Assembly (NCBI RefSeq): GCF_014705605.1
Contig: NZ_JACXIZ010000028.1
Coordinates: forward strand, 1-64,000
Origin: Paenibacillus sabuli
Lineage (GTDB): Bacteria > Bacillota > Bacilli > Paenibacillales > Paenibacillaceae
Direction of reading: 5' to 3'
Length of the DNA: 64,000 nt
Positions within the stretch are counted from its first letter, which is position 1, and every line of letters begins with the position of its first letter. The translations under genes were made by a program, and so were the position numbers. The notes under the pieces are model-generated. The model did not search any database. It was not told where the DNA came from and worked only from the letters and a program-made list of their open reading frames with translations. Of the stretch, positions 51,830-59,903 are shown piece by piece.

Positions 51830-53136
51830 ACGATTACGTAGAGGTGGCGCCGACGATCGGCGATTCGAGCTGGTTCACGCATGCCCGTTTCGGCATGTTC
51901 ATTCACTGGGGGCTGTACAGCCTGGGGGCGCGCCACGAATGGATGAAGGGCCGCGAGCACATGACCAACGAACAATACGACAAGTACTTCAAGCGCTTCG
52001 ACCCGGATCTGTACGATCCCGAGCTGTGGGCGCGGCTCGCCGACGAGGCGGGAATGGGTTATTTCGTCGTGACGACGAAGCATCACGAGGGCTTCTGCCT
52101 GTGGGACAGCGCCCTCACCGATTACAAGGCGACCCGCACGCCGGCCGGGCGCGACCTGCTGCGGCCGATGGTCGACGCCTTCCGCGGGCGCGGCCTGCGC
52201 ACCGGGCTGTACTACTCGCTGCTGGACTGGCATCATCGGCACTATACGGTCGACGTGAAGCATCCGCTGCGCTACGACGAGGCGTTCCTGGCGGACCAGT
52301 CCAATCGGGACTGGCAGCAATACGTCGAGTATCTGCACGGCCAGACCAAGGAGCTGCTCAGCGGCTACGGCCCGGTCGACATGATGTTCTTCGACTTCTC
52401 CATTCCGCCGGAGGAGGGCTTCGCAGGCAAGGGCAAGGACGAGTGGCAGAGCGAGCGGCTGATCCGCACGATCCGCGAGCTGCAGCCGAATATCCTGCTC
52501 AATGACCGGCTCGGCGTGCGGGGCGACATCACCACGCCGGAGCAATATCAGCCGCGCGAGTGGATCCGGGTGAACGGGCAGCGCGTCGTGTGGGAGGCGT
52601 GCCATACGTTCAGCGGCTCGTGGGGCTACTACCGCGACGAGGAGTCGTGGAAGAGCGTGGACACGCTGCTCAAGATGCTGATCGACACGGTGGCCAAGGG
52701 CGGCAATCTGCTGCTCAATGTCGGCCCGACCGGACGCGGCGAATTCGACGCGCGCGCGATCGACCGGCTCAAGGGCATCGGCGCCTGGATGCGTTACCAC
52801 AAGCGCGCCATCCACGGCTGCACGGCGGCGCCGGAGCGTTTCGCCTGTCCGGATGATTGCCGCTTCACCTACGATCCGCAGCGCCGCCGGCTCTATCTGC
52901 ATGTGTATAGTTGGCCGTTCAAGAACATTCACCTGCGCGGCTTTTCCGGCCAGGTCGAATACGCGCAGCTGATGCACGACACCTCCGAGATCCGGATGGT
53001 GGAAGGGCACAAGGCGATGACGATGGAGGCCGGCGCCTTCAACGAAGGGCGGCCCGAAGATACGCTCACCCTGCAGCTGCCGGTCAAGCAGCCGAACGTG
53101 ACCGTGCCAGTGATCGAGCTATTCCTCAAGGACTAG
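51826..53136 (+). CDS. GH29-type alpha-L-fucosidase
   Basis: 436 residues, no signal peptide, so probably intracellular. The GH29 barrel is clear: WFTHARFGMFIHWGLYS, FVVTTKHHEGFCLWDS, GLYYSLLDWHH, and the likely nucleophile Asp190 in MMFFDFS, where many members have WFDG. A later strand (NGQRVVWEACHTFSGSWGY) and GGNLLLNVGPTGRGEFD precede a C-terminal beta domain. It would release fucose, or a related sugar, from an imported oligosaccharide. Start ATG 51826 overlaps the isomerase stop, so the four genes are translationally linked. Confidence 0.88.
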   Translation: MNDYVEVAPTIGDSSWFTHARFGMFIHWGLYSLGARHEWMKGREHMTNEQYDKYFKRFDPDLYDPELWARLADEAGMGYFVVTTKHHEGFCLWDSALTDYKATRTPAGRDLLRPMVDAFRGRGLRTGLYYSLLDWHHRHYTVDVKHPLRYDEAFLADQSNRDWQQYVEYLHGQTKELLSGYGPVDMMFFDFSIPPEEGFAGKGKDEWQSERLIRTIRELQPNILLNDRLGVRGDITTPEQYQPREWIRVNGQRVVWEACHTFSGSWGYYRDEESWKSVDTLLKMLIDTVAKGGNLLLNVGPTGRGEFDARAIDRLKGIGAWMRYHKRAIHGCTAAPERFACPDDCRFTYDPQRRRLYLHVYSWPFKNIHLRGFSGQVEYAQLMHDTSEIRMVEGHKAMTMEAGAFNEGRPEDTLTLQLPVKQPNVTVPVIELFLKD

Positions 53137-53172
53137 AAACGCCCTCATCCGACCGCAAAGGAGACGAGTATC

Positions 53173-54816
53173 ATGACACAACCGAAGCTGGGTCTGCAAG
53201 GCCCTGTCGTCGCCTGGCACGATCCGTGGGCAGGCGAAATATCCGACGAAATCATGCGTACCGGCACGGGCAGCGTCTACCCGTCCCAGGACCCGGCGCC
53301 GCCGCCCGGCGCTTTCGTAGAGGCGATGCAGACGCTCGGCGCGGACTTCTACGTCCATCACATGCTGCCCAATCTGGCTGGCCAGTCCGAGATGATCCGC
53401 GACATGACTCGGCACGGCATGGACGTCTGCCTCGGCAACGAATACGGCAACATCAACGGGCCGTACGTGGCGGGCACGAACCGCTACGACGTCCCGGACG
53501 AGCCGCTGCTCGAGGCGGCCAAGAGCGGTCGCCTGATCGGCCTGCTCTACGACGAGCCCGAGCATCTGCAGATCAATGCGGCGCAGTATCTTAAAAAGGA
53601 CTTCCTGCCGCACTGGGGCCGAACGGACGGCCTCGCGCCGGCGCAGGCGAGCGAGCGGCTCGCCGTATCCGTGGCGGCGCGCGATCGCCACGTACGGGAG
53701 CTGCTGGCGGGGGCGGGGCTCGATCCGGCGGCGGCGCCGCTCGTCGCCGAGCAGGTCTTCCCCGTGCTTTTCCACGCCCAGGCGAGTGCGGGCATGACGC
53801 CGTGTCCCAAGGTGATGAAGGAATCGTTCCAATCGCTGCAGCTGGCGACGGCGCTCGGCGCGGCGCGCCAGTACGGCCGCGCCATGTGGATCTGCGCGGA
53901 TCTGTGGGGACCGGACGTGGGCGAATGGTTCATCCGCACCTCGGGCTTCCCGGGCCATTCGCCCGAGGAGTACGAATCGGCCCTGCGCATGGCCTACTAC
54001 ATGAGCCCGAGCCATCTGTTCACCGAGAATATCGACGTGCTGCTCCGCTATGACGGCGAGCGCTTCAGCAGGACCGAGTTCGGCGACGTATGGGCCAGCT
54101 TCGTGCGCGAGTTCGTGCCGGCCCACCCGCTGAGCTGGAGTCATGCCGACGCGGATCCGGACATCGTATTCATCCACTCCGACGACAGCAATTACGGGCA
54201 GAATGCCCGGCTGTTCGGCAATCGGGAGCTGGAGGGGACACATGAATCGCAGAGCATCTTTCACGTGTGGCACCTGCTCAGCCACGGCACGATCCCGGCG
54301 CACGGCAGCTGCATGCATATCCCGGGCTACACGTTCCCGCGTCAGCAGCTCAAGGCCGAGGTGCCTACAAAGGACTTCCCGCTGGCGCACGGGCGCGCCT
54401 TCCCGGAGGAGGATCGGGTGCACACGCTGTTCCATCCGGTGAACAATGTGCTCGTCTACGACGAGACGGTGGGCGCGGACGTGCTGGGCCATCCAGGTCT
54501 GATCGTCGCAGCGGGCTCGCGCCTGTCGGCGCGGACGCTGCAGGCGTTGCGGCAGCGCGCCGAAGACGGCGCGGACGTCGTCATTGCGAGCTGGCTCATC
54601 GCGCCGCAGGCGTGGCGGGAGAGCGGGCGCGTCGGCAGCGGCCGCTGGCTTGTGACGGACGATTTCCTCGACGATCCGCGCGTACGCGAGACGCTCGCTC
54701 CGCATCTGGGGGCGCCGGACTGCTGGATGCAGCGCTTCGGCGACACCGAGGTGCGGATGTATCGCGGCGACGCACGCGGCTTCACGCTGGACTTCGAGGT
54801 AGGCGTCCGGTCTTAA
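53173..54816 (+). CDS. Uncharacterised protein, last gene of the fucosidase operon
   Basis: 547 residues with an AAAGGAG start; no signal peptide. I do not recognise the family. The sequence looks like a TIM-barrel glycosidase: early acidic and aromatic strands (VVAWHDPWAGE, DVCLGNEYGNING, LIGLLYDEPEHLQIN), a repeated metal- or acid-rich strand (MWICADLWGPDVGEWF), and then a Rossmann or glutamine-amidotransferase-like C-terminal part (NNVLVYDETVGADVLGHPGLIVAAGS, ADVVIASWLI). A barrel plus such a second domain recalls beta-galactosidase-like GH42 enzymes, but the catalytic pattern cannot be assigned. Its position after a GH29 enzyme suggests that it acts on the same glycan. Confidence 0.65.
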   Translation: MTQPKLGLQGPVVAWHDPWAGEISDEIMRTGTGSVYPSQDPAPPPGAFVEAMQTLGADFYVHHMLPNLAGQSEMIRDMTRHGMDVCLGNEYGNINGPYVAGTNRYDVPDEPLLEAAKSGRLIGLLYDEPEHLQINAAQYLKKDFLPHWGRTDGLAPAQASERLAVSVAARDRHVRELLAGAGLDPAAAPLVAEQVFPVLFHAQASAGMTPCPKVMKESFQSLQLATALGAARQYGRAMWICADLWGPDVGEWFIRTSGFPGHSPEEYESALRMAYYMSPSHLFTENIDVLLRYDGERFSRTEFGDVWASFVREFVPAHPLSWSHADADPDIVFIHSDDSNYGQNARLFGNRELEGTHESQSIFHVWHLLSHGTIPAHGSCMHIPGYTFPRQQLKAEVPTKDFPLAHGRAFPEEDRVHTLFHPVNNVLVYDETVGADVLGHPGLIVAAGSRLSARTLQALRQRAEDGADVVIASWLIAPQAWRESGRVGSGRWLVTDDFLDDPRVRETLAPHLGAPDCWMQRFGDTEVRMYRGDARGFTLDFEVGVRS

Positions 54817-54832
54817 GCGGACGCTTCGGCAT

Positions 54833-54878
54833 AGGGCTCGAAACCTGCACGGCTAGTGCGGCGGTTCGAGCTCTTTTT
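54833..54878 (+). terminator. Terminator of the fucosidase operon
   Basis: AGGGCTCGAA pairs with TTCGAGCTCT (one G-U pair) around a 22-base loop, followed by TTTTT at 54874-54878. Confidence 0.75.
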
Positions 54879-54963
54879 GCGCCGGCTGGCAGGAGATCGA
54901 GAGGCGGCGGACGAAGTAGTGAAGGCAAATGCATTCATTCGACAGAAAGCGAGGTGGGACGGC

Positions 54964-55932
54964 ATGACGTCATGCTCGAATTGTGGCGGAATTTCGCCCA
55001 TTCATGATGAAGGAGAGGTGAGCATTACGTATGGGACCGGAGCGGGAAAGCGAGAGGTCTATCGATCCGAACAGGAATTGCTCGAACTGTTGACCGCATT
55101 GCACCGGGCGGACGGCGAGCAGCGAGTGCGCATCACGGGACGATCCGGGGCGGTCGCAATCGACAGCGGCGAGCTGCCGCTAGCAACGTATATTGCGAGG
55201 CTGCACCATGCCGATCTGACCGCCATCATTAAGGATAAGCAGTTTCGCTGCTTCATGCAGCCGATCGTCAGGACTGCGGACGAATCGGTCTATGCGTACG
55301 AATTTTTATTGCGTCCGCTTCCGGGAGGCGCGGATTTTCAGGCCGCTCGCTTATTCGAGGTCGCACGGCAGACCGGTCTCCATTCCTTCCTGGATCGCCA
55401 AGCTCGCATTTGCGCCATCGAGACGGGCGCGCGGCACTTGCCGCACGGCATCAAGCGCTTTATCAACTTCCTGCCGTCCTCGATCTACAATCCGAGTTAT
55501 TGCTTGACCCATACCTTTGACGCGATTCGCAGCCATGCCCAGCAGCCGTCGGATTATGTATTCGAGGTGGTCGAGACCGAAAAAATCGACGATGTGCGTC
55601 ACCTGCAGCGTGTATTCGACGCCTACCGCACGAGCGGCATGCGCGTCGCGCTCGACGATGTGGGACAGGGCAGCGCGACGCCGCAGCTCGTGTGCGAGCT
55701 GCGGCCGGACGTCGTGAAGATCGACCGTTCGCTCGTGACAGGGTGCGACCACCGACCGGAGCAGCAGCGTGCGATCGACGAGATCATCGCGCTGGCGGCC
55801 TCGTTCGGGGGGGAGGTCCTTGCCGAGGGCATCGAGACGCCGGCCGAATGGGCCTATCTAAGGCGCACGGGCGTGCATTTCGGACAAGGCTATCTGCTCG
55901 GCCGTCCGGCCGCCGAGCCGCTCGTTTCCTGA
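54964..55932 (+). CDS. EAL-domain protein (putative cyclic-di-GMP phosphodiesterase)
   Basis: 322 residues from ATG 54964 with GAGGTGGG upstream; no membrane helix. A short N-terminal segment has CSNCGG, possibly half of a zinc site. The EAL domain (about 95-320) keeps most catalytic elements with changes: EAL reads EFL (YAYEFLLRP), INF supplies the Asn, FEVVETE the Glu, DDFG is DDVGQG, VKIDRS gives the Lys, AEGIET the Glu and FGQGYLLGRP the Gln. The key acidic residues are present, so hydrolysis of cyclic di-GMP is plausible, but loop 6 is altered. No GGDEF or sensor domain is attached. Confidence 0.85.
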   Translation: MTSCSNCGGISPIHDEGEVSITYGTGAGKREVYRSEQELLELLTALHRADGEQRVRITGRSGAVAIDSGELPLATYIARLHHADLTAIIKDKQFRCFMQPIVRTADESVYAYEFLLRPLPGGADFQAARLFEVARQTGLHSFLDRQARICAIETGARHLPHGIKRFINFLPSSIYNPSYCLTHTFDAIRSHAQQPSDYVFEVVETEKIDDVRHLQRVFDAYRTSGMRVALDDVGQGSATPQLVCELRPDVVKIDRSLVTGCDHRPEQQRAIDEIIALAASFGGEVLAEGIETPAEWAYLRRTGVHFGQGYLLGRPAAEPLVS

Positions 55933-55988
55933 GCGATTCGAACGGGATGGGGGGGGAGGGCAGGCGCGACGGGCGGCCGCAGTCCCCG

Positions 55989-56519
55989 CTAGGCGCGTCT
56001 TCGCCGCCCGGCGACCATCAGCAGAGCGCCCGCGAGGATGAATAGAATGGCGAGCAGCGGCTTGCCGAGCACGAATCGGTTGAACAGCGCGCCCAGCGAG
56101 AACAAGACGAAGAACATCAGCGACAGCACCGTGAGAATATTGATCGGGATGAGCAGGTACTTGTTGCGGCCGCCGAACCAAAAGAATTCGAACAGGCCGA
56201 GGGCAGGGGCGAGGATGAAGCCGGGCCAGATATAGGCCCAGTTGTCCAGCAGCATGGCGATCTGGCAGAATACGCCGACCGTGAACAATACGCCGCCAGG
56301 GATGAGCAGGCCGCTGCCGCGCCGCTCCAAAACGGAGAAGTAGAGCCAGTGGAAAAAAAGACTGAGCGGAATGACAAACAGACTCGGCCAGAAATAGCCG
56401 ATCATTTCGCCGGGACTGAGCGTTTCGCCGCGATTCAAATACAGGTATACGCCGACAAGCAGCAGGAGCGGACCGATTACGGCGCGCGCAAGCATTCGGG
56501 GATTCATCGTTCGCTTCAC
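55989..56519 (-). CDS. Multi-helix membrane protein of unknown function
   Basis: 176 residues with about six hydrophobic segments (for example VIGPLLLLVGVYLYL, FVIPLSLFFHWLYF, LLIPGGVLFTVGVFCQ, WPGFILAPALGLFEFFWF) and a basic C-terminal RRRRA. A GTG start at 56519 is favoured by AAGGA; an ATG four codons in is an alternative. No enzyme motif is seen. The pattern WPxxFVxxPLSLF resembles widespread small membrane proteins of Firmicutes with no assigned role. It stands alone, convergent with the EAL gene. Confidence 0.65.
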   Translation of the reverse strand: MKRTMNPRMLARAVIGPLLLLVGVYLYLNRGETLSPGEMIGYFWPSLFVIPLSLFFHWLYFSVLERRGSGLLIPGGVLFTVGVFCQIAMLLDNWAYIWPGFILAPALGLFEFFWFGGRNKYLLIPINILTVLSLMFFVLFSLGALFNRFVLGKPLLAILFILAGALLMVAGRRRRA

Positions 56520-56602
56520 TCCGTTTCCTTAAAAGAGTATGCTTCGTTACGTTATACTGTAACAGACGGGAGTCCGGCTGTCCTCCATCCGGGGGCGGCG
56601 GC

Positions 56603-56628
56603 GCGCCCTGGACCAAAGTCCAGGGCGC
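56603..56628. other. Perfect hairpin upstream of the aldo/keto reductase
   Basis: GCGCCCTGGAC and GTCCAGGGCGC pair perfectly around CAAA. No T-run follows on either strand. It lies in the divergent gap between the membrane protein and the aldo/keto reductase, 40 bases before the latter, and might be a leader structure or an operator. Confidence 0.5.
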
Positions 56629-56668
56629 GAGCGGACGACGATCATGTATGCAAGGAGCGTGATTCGAG

Positions 56669-57592
56669 ATGAAATATCGCAAATTGGGAACGAGCGGCCT
56701 GCAGGTGTCGGTCATCGGCATCGGCACGTGGCAATTCGGAGGCGAATGGGGCAAGGCGTTCACCGAGCAGGAGGCGGCTGCGATCCTGGACAGCGCACAG
56801 GCGCATGGCATCAACCTGATCGATACGGCCGAGTGCTACGGCGATCACCTCTCCGAGCGGCTCGTCGGGGCGAGCATTGCCGGGCAGCGGGACAAGTGGA
56901 TCGTCGCGACCAAATTCGGCCATCATTTTCACCGTCACATGGACCGTACGCAGCATTGGCGGCCAGAGGAGGTGCAGAGCCAGCTCGAGGGCTCGCTGAA
57001 GGCGCTGCGCACCGACTATATCGATCTGTATCAATTCCATTCCGGCACAGATGAAGTGTTCGACAACGACGCCTTGTGGACGATGCTGGACAAGCAAGTG
57101 CAGGCCGGCAAAATTCGGCATCTGGGCATCTCCATCGGCAGCAACGCCAACCTGCATCAGACCGAGGCGGCGACCCGAGTGGGCGCCCGTGCCATTCAGG
57201 TTGTCTACAATCGGCTCGATCGCAAGCCGGAGGAGCGCGTCTTCCCCGCCTGCGAGCGCCAAGAGCTGGGCGTCCTCGCGCGCGTGCCGCTGGCCAGCGG
57301 CTATTTGAGCGGCAAGTATCAGCCGGGAGCTTCTTTTGCCGCCGACGATGTGCGGGCGGCGCACAACGAAGCGGACGTGCGTCGCAAGCTGGAGGAGGTC
57401 CAGCGGATTCAGCGCGATGAAGTGCCGGCAGGTACGGAGATGGCCAAGTGGGCGCTGGCCTGGTGTCTGCAGCATCCGGCCGTCACTTGCGTCATTCCCG
57501 GCTGCAAGTCGGTGCAGCAGGTCGAAGACAACGCGGCCGCAGCGGAGCTGGAACTTGTCCGCCCGGATCATCCGCAAGCTGTGGCGCGTTGA
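56669..57592 (+). CDS. Aldo/keto reductase
   Basis: 307 residues; ATG 56669. The family barrel is clear: KYRKLGTSGLQVSVIGIGTW start, catalytic Asp/Tyr in LIDTAECYGDHLSERLVG, Lys in VATKFGHH, His in YQFHSG, and the NADPH loop VIPGCKSVQQVEDNAAAAEL near the end. It resembles the YhdN/Tas-type general stress reductases that reduce aldehydes and ketones with NADPH. It is monocistronic, with a hairpin upstream and a strong terminator downstream. Confidence 0.9.
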   Translation: MKYRKLGTSGLQVSVIGIGTWQFGGEWGKAFTEQEAAAILDSAQAHGINLIDTAECYGDHLSERLVGASIAGQRDKWIVATKFGHHFHRHMDRTQHWRPEEVQSQLEGSLKALRTDYIDLYQFHSGTDEVFDNDALWTMLDKQVQAGKIRHLGISIGSNANLHQTEAATRVGARAIQVVYNRLDRKPEERVFPACERQELGVLARVPLASGYLSGKYQPGASFAADDVRAAHNEADVRRKLEEVQRIQRDEVPAGTEMAKWALAWCLQHPAVTCVIPGCKSVQQVEDNAAAAELELVRPDHPQAVAR

Positions 57593-57679
57593 GCTAGCTC
57601 CTCCATACGGCAGTTGCGACGTGCCGAGCCAATTCTCCCACCGGCGCCAGAGCAGTACCTCCGCACACTGCTCCTTTTC

Positions 57680-57721
57680 AGGCCGGCCGCTCTGCCTCTT
57701 GCGCAGAGCGGCCGGCCTGTT
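57680..57721 (+). terminator. Terminator after the aldo/keto reductase
   Basis: AGGCCGGCCGCTCTGC pairs perfectly with GCAGAGCGGCCGGCCT around a seven-base loop, followed by GTTT. Confidence 0.85.
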
Positions 57722-57766
57722 TGGCCTCACCTCTCATCCTTCAATTGTGATTCCCTCATCCACCGG

Positions 57767-57819
57767 TTATCAACAATTGGGGATAATAACTCTATATTTG
57801 TGGATAAGTCTGTGGACAA
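57767..57819. promoter_or_regulatory. Cluster of four DnaA-box-like sequences
   Basis: Within 53 bases lie TTATCAACA (57767-57775, plus strand) and, on the minus strand, TTATCCCCA (57778-57786), the perfect consensus TTATCCACA (57799-57807) and TTGTCCACA (57811-57819). The boxes differ from consensus by at most one base. Such clusters occur at origins, at DnaA-titrating sites and at DnaA-controlled promoters. No dnaA, dnaN or other origin gene is nearby, so a titration or regulatory cluster is more likely than oriC. Confidence 0.65.
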
Positions 57820-58148
57820 AATCAGATTGCGATCTGATCGACAGAGGATGCGCGAATCGCCACTCTTTGTTGTGGGTTACCGTCACTATGGTAGGTTTGA
57901 GCTCGAAAATTGACGATTCCTATCGTAATTCTAACATGCCCTCCCTCTTTTTCTTGTGAAAACGGCATTTTCATATCATTTTCGAGCGAAAGTTCGTTCG
58001 GCTGGATCATCGAGTCTTCCATTCGATCCAACTCGGTACAATTCCGCTACTCTTCTAGAAAGTCTTTATAAAGTACGATGAAAAATAAGCGATGAAAAAT
58101 AAAGCCGCCGTGCTCGAAATTCGATTTTGCTGGCCTTATACTTGTCTG

Positions 58149-58207
58149 GATTTCTCGGAACGTAACTTGTGCCGTCGCCAGAGGACAGCGACAGACGGTT
58201 CGCCTTG
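58149..58207. repeat. Palindromic repeat, diverged copy
   Basis: GATTTCTCGGAACGTAAC, a CCGTCGC...GCGAC-AG-ACGG stem with the loop CAGAGGA, then GGTTCGCCTTG. It keeps the overall plan of the family with substitutions in both arms, and the stem remains paired. The flanking TATACTTGT matches the leader copy at 654-662. Confidence 0.7.
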
Positions 58208-58729
58208 GGCGAATTTCATCTCATATTCGGCCACCCTAGCACTTTTCCACCACACTTCTAAACGTCAGTCCTTTGGCCTGTTCTGTCAGGCGTATTCCTT
58301 CCGTTCGTATTCCCTTCATCAAAATCCATCAATTGGGTCGCATGAGTCGCGCAACTCAAATTTGCTTTATTACAACCAATGCTATCTTCAAGTCCGCTTT
58401 TTTTTGCCTTCATTCCCTCGGGATATGAGGATTTCACAAAAATCAAGAGATATGTTCTTGCATTATCCGATTTCAAAGCAATTTTGATTTTTGTGTGAAA
58501 AAATGCAAAAAATTAATGAGTGAATTAGGGGGCTCAAGAGCTTTTCTTTTTGTCTAAATGAAATGGAATTTAGAGTTGCCGCAGACCCGTCACGATAATA
58601 AGCGGTTCACTGCTGTGCGCTGCAACTACTGACGGTCATAAGGCGCTTCATTTCTTCGAGATGCCAAGTTGACTGGCAATAGAGCGAGAAAGTAACGCTA
58701 CTGCGTGTGTGGGAGGCAGGCGAGGATGT

Positions 58730-58770
58730 GCGCACCGCCGCCAAAGCACGGCGGTGCGCGTTTCGCCTTG
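58730..58770. repeat. Palindromic repeat, right part with perfect stem
   Basis: GCGCACCGCCG pairs perfectly with CGGCGGTGCGC and is followed by GTTTCGCCTTG, the right arm of the family; the left arm is missing. The right arm overlaps the -35 position of the promoter at 58768. Confidence 0.65.
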
Positions 58771-58796
58771 GGGCGAAGACGAGCTTGAGCTATAAT
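58768..58796 (+). promoter_or_regulatory. Candidate promoter of the ThiF-like gene
   Basis: A perfect TATAAT at 58791-58796 lies 17 bases after TTGGGG (58768-58773), a weak -35 contributed partly by the end of the repeat. The predicted start is near 58803, ahead of GGAGG at 58816-58820. Confidence 0.5.
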
Positions 58797-58829
58797 GAGA
58801 ACAAGAATCTGTCCCGGAGGCGAGAGCGG

Positions 58830-59858
58830 ATGAAGGAAGAAGATAAACCAATGGACGATCGCTACTCCAGACAGCGCTTGTTCGCGCCGATCGGGGAAGT
58901 GGGCCAGCTGCGTATCCGGCAGGCGCGCGTGCTGATCGTCGGAATGGGCGCGCTTGGCACGGTGCTCGCCAATCACATGGTGCGCTCGGGGATCGGAACC
59001 GTGCGGATGGTCGATCGCGACTACGTGGAGCCGAGCAATCTGCAGCGGCAGATGCTCTACGACGAGGCAGATGCCGCCGCCTGCCAGCCCAAGGTTGTCG
59101 CGGCACGGGACAAGCTGGGCGCTGTCAACAGCGAGGTTGCACTGGAGGCGCACATCGCCGATGTCGGGCCGCACAATGTAGGCGAGCTGCTGCAGGGGAT
59201 GGACCTGGTGCTCGATGGCACGGATAATTTCCAGACACGACTGCTGCTGAGCGATGCATGCTTCCGTTGCGGCATCCCTTTTATCTACGGCGGTGCGGTC
59301 CGCGCGCACGGCATGACGGCTATTTTTATACCGGGCCGCACATGCTGCTATCGCTGTCTGGTCGGCGCCCAGGAAGGCGGTGGACCGACCTGTGACACGG
59401 TCGGCGTCATATCGCCGATCATCGACATCATCGCGTCCTTCCAGGCTGTTGAGGCGCTCAAGTATATCGTCGCCGGACACGGCGCCGTGCGCGAGAAGCT
59501 GCTCACCCTGGACGTCTGGCACGATCAGCGCTTCGATATGAAACTTCCCCCGGCACGGGAAGACTGTCCGGTATGCGCGAGGCATGCATACCCGGCGCTA
59601 GAGGAGGCAGAGCCGGGTGCGGTCACCTTGTGCGGGCGCGACAGCGTGCAGATCGCGGGTCGGCGGCCGCTCGATCTGGCTGCATGGGCAGAACGATTGG
59701 CCTCAATCGGAGATGTCCAGCGCAATCCGTACTTGCTGCGGGTGTCCCTCGGACAAGACGAGCGGCTCGTGCTGTTCCCCGACGGTCGCGTGCTGGTGCA
59801 GGGTACGACCGATCTCGGCCGAGCACAGGCGCTGTACGACCGCTACATTGGCTCGTGA
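58830..59858 (+). CDS. ThiF/MoeB-family sulfur-carrier adenylyltransferase
   Basis: 342 residues; ATG 58830 has GGAGG nine bases upstream. The E1-like fold shows RYSRQRLFAPIG, the nucleotide loop VLIVGMGALGTVLANHMVRSG, DRDYVEPSNLQRQMLY, the catalytic Asp in LVLDGTDNFQTRLLL, and zinc cysteines in CCYRCL and CPVCARH. These enzymes adenylate the C-terminal Gly-Gly of ThiS or MoaD in thiamine or molybdopterin synthesis. No ThiS, ThiG or MoaD gene is nearby, so the carrier partner is unknown. Standalone ThiF/MoeB-like genes of this length, with a C-terminal domain after the zinc site, are common in Bacillales. Confidence 0.87.
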   Translation: MKEEDKPMDDRYSRQRLFAPIGEVGQLRIRQARVLIVGMGALGTVLANHMVRSGIGTVRMVDRDYVEPSNLQRQMLYDEADAAACQPKVVAARDKLGAVNSEVALEAHIADVGPHNVGELLQGMDLVLDGTDNFQTRLLLSDACFRCGIPFIYGGAVRAHGMTAIFIPGRTCCYRCLVGAQEGGGPTCDTVGVISPIIDIIASFQAVEALKYIVAGHGAVREKLLTLDVWHDQRFDMKLPPAREDCPVCARHAYPALEEAEPGAVTLCGRDSVQIAGRRPLDLAAWAERLASIGDVQRNPYLLRVSLGQDERLVLFPDGRVLVQGTTDLGRAQALYDRYIGS

Positions 59859-59903
59859 GCCATTGCCCGGGAAATAATCGACTGGAACGAAAGGGGCGAT
59901 CTT

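Larger units (their letters stand above)
57722..58729. other. Kilobase AT-richer gene-free region
   Basis: I find no convincing gene here. The longest forward frame (58092-58487, 131 codons) has no good ribosome binding site and runs through a copy of the palindromic repeat, so it is rejected. The region holds a DnaA-box cluster (57767-57819), a perfect inverted repeat ATCAGAT-N4-ATCTGAT at 57821-57838, and one repeat copy (58149-58207). Base composition is visibly lower in GC than the flanks. Confidence 0.6.

Noticed and set aside
57767-57838. Chromosomal replication origin
   Set aside because: Four boxes in 53 bases are suggestive, but dnaA, dnaN, rpmH and gyr genes and a clear AT-rich unwinding block are absent.
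58092-58487. A 131-codon forward frame in the long intergenic region
   Set aside because: There is no good ribosome binding site, no recognisable motif, and part of it is simply the palindromic repeat read as protein (LDFSERNL).
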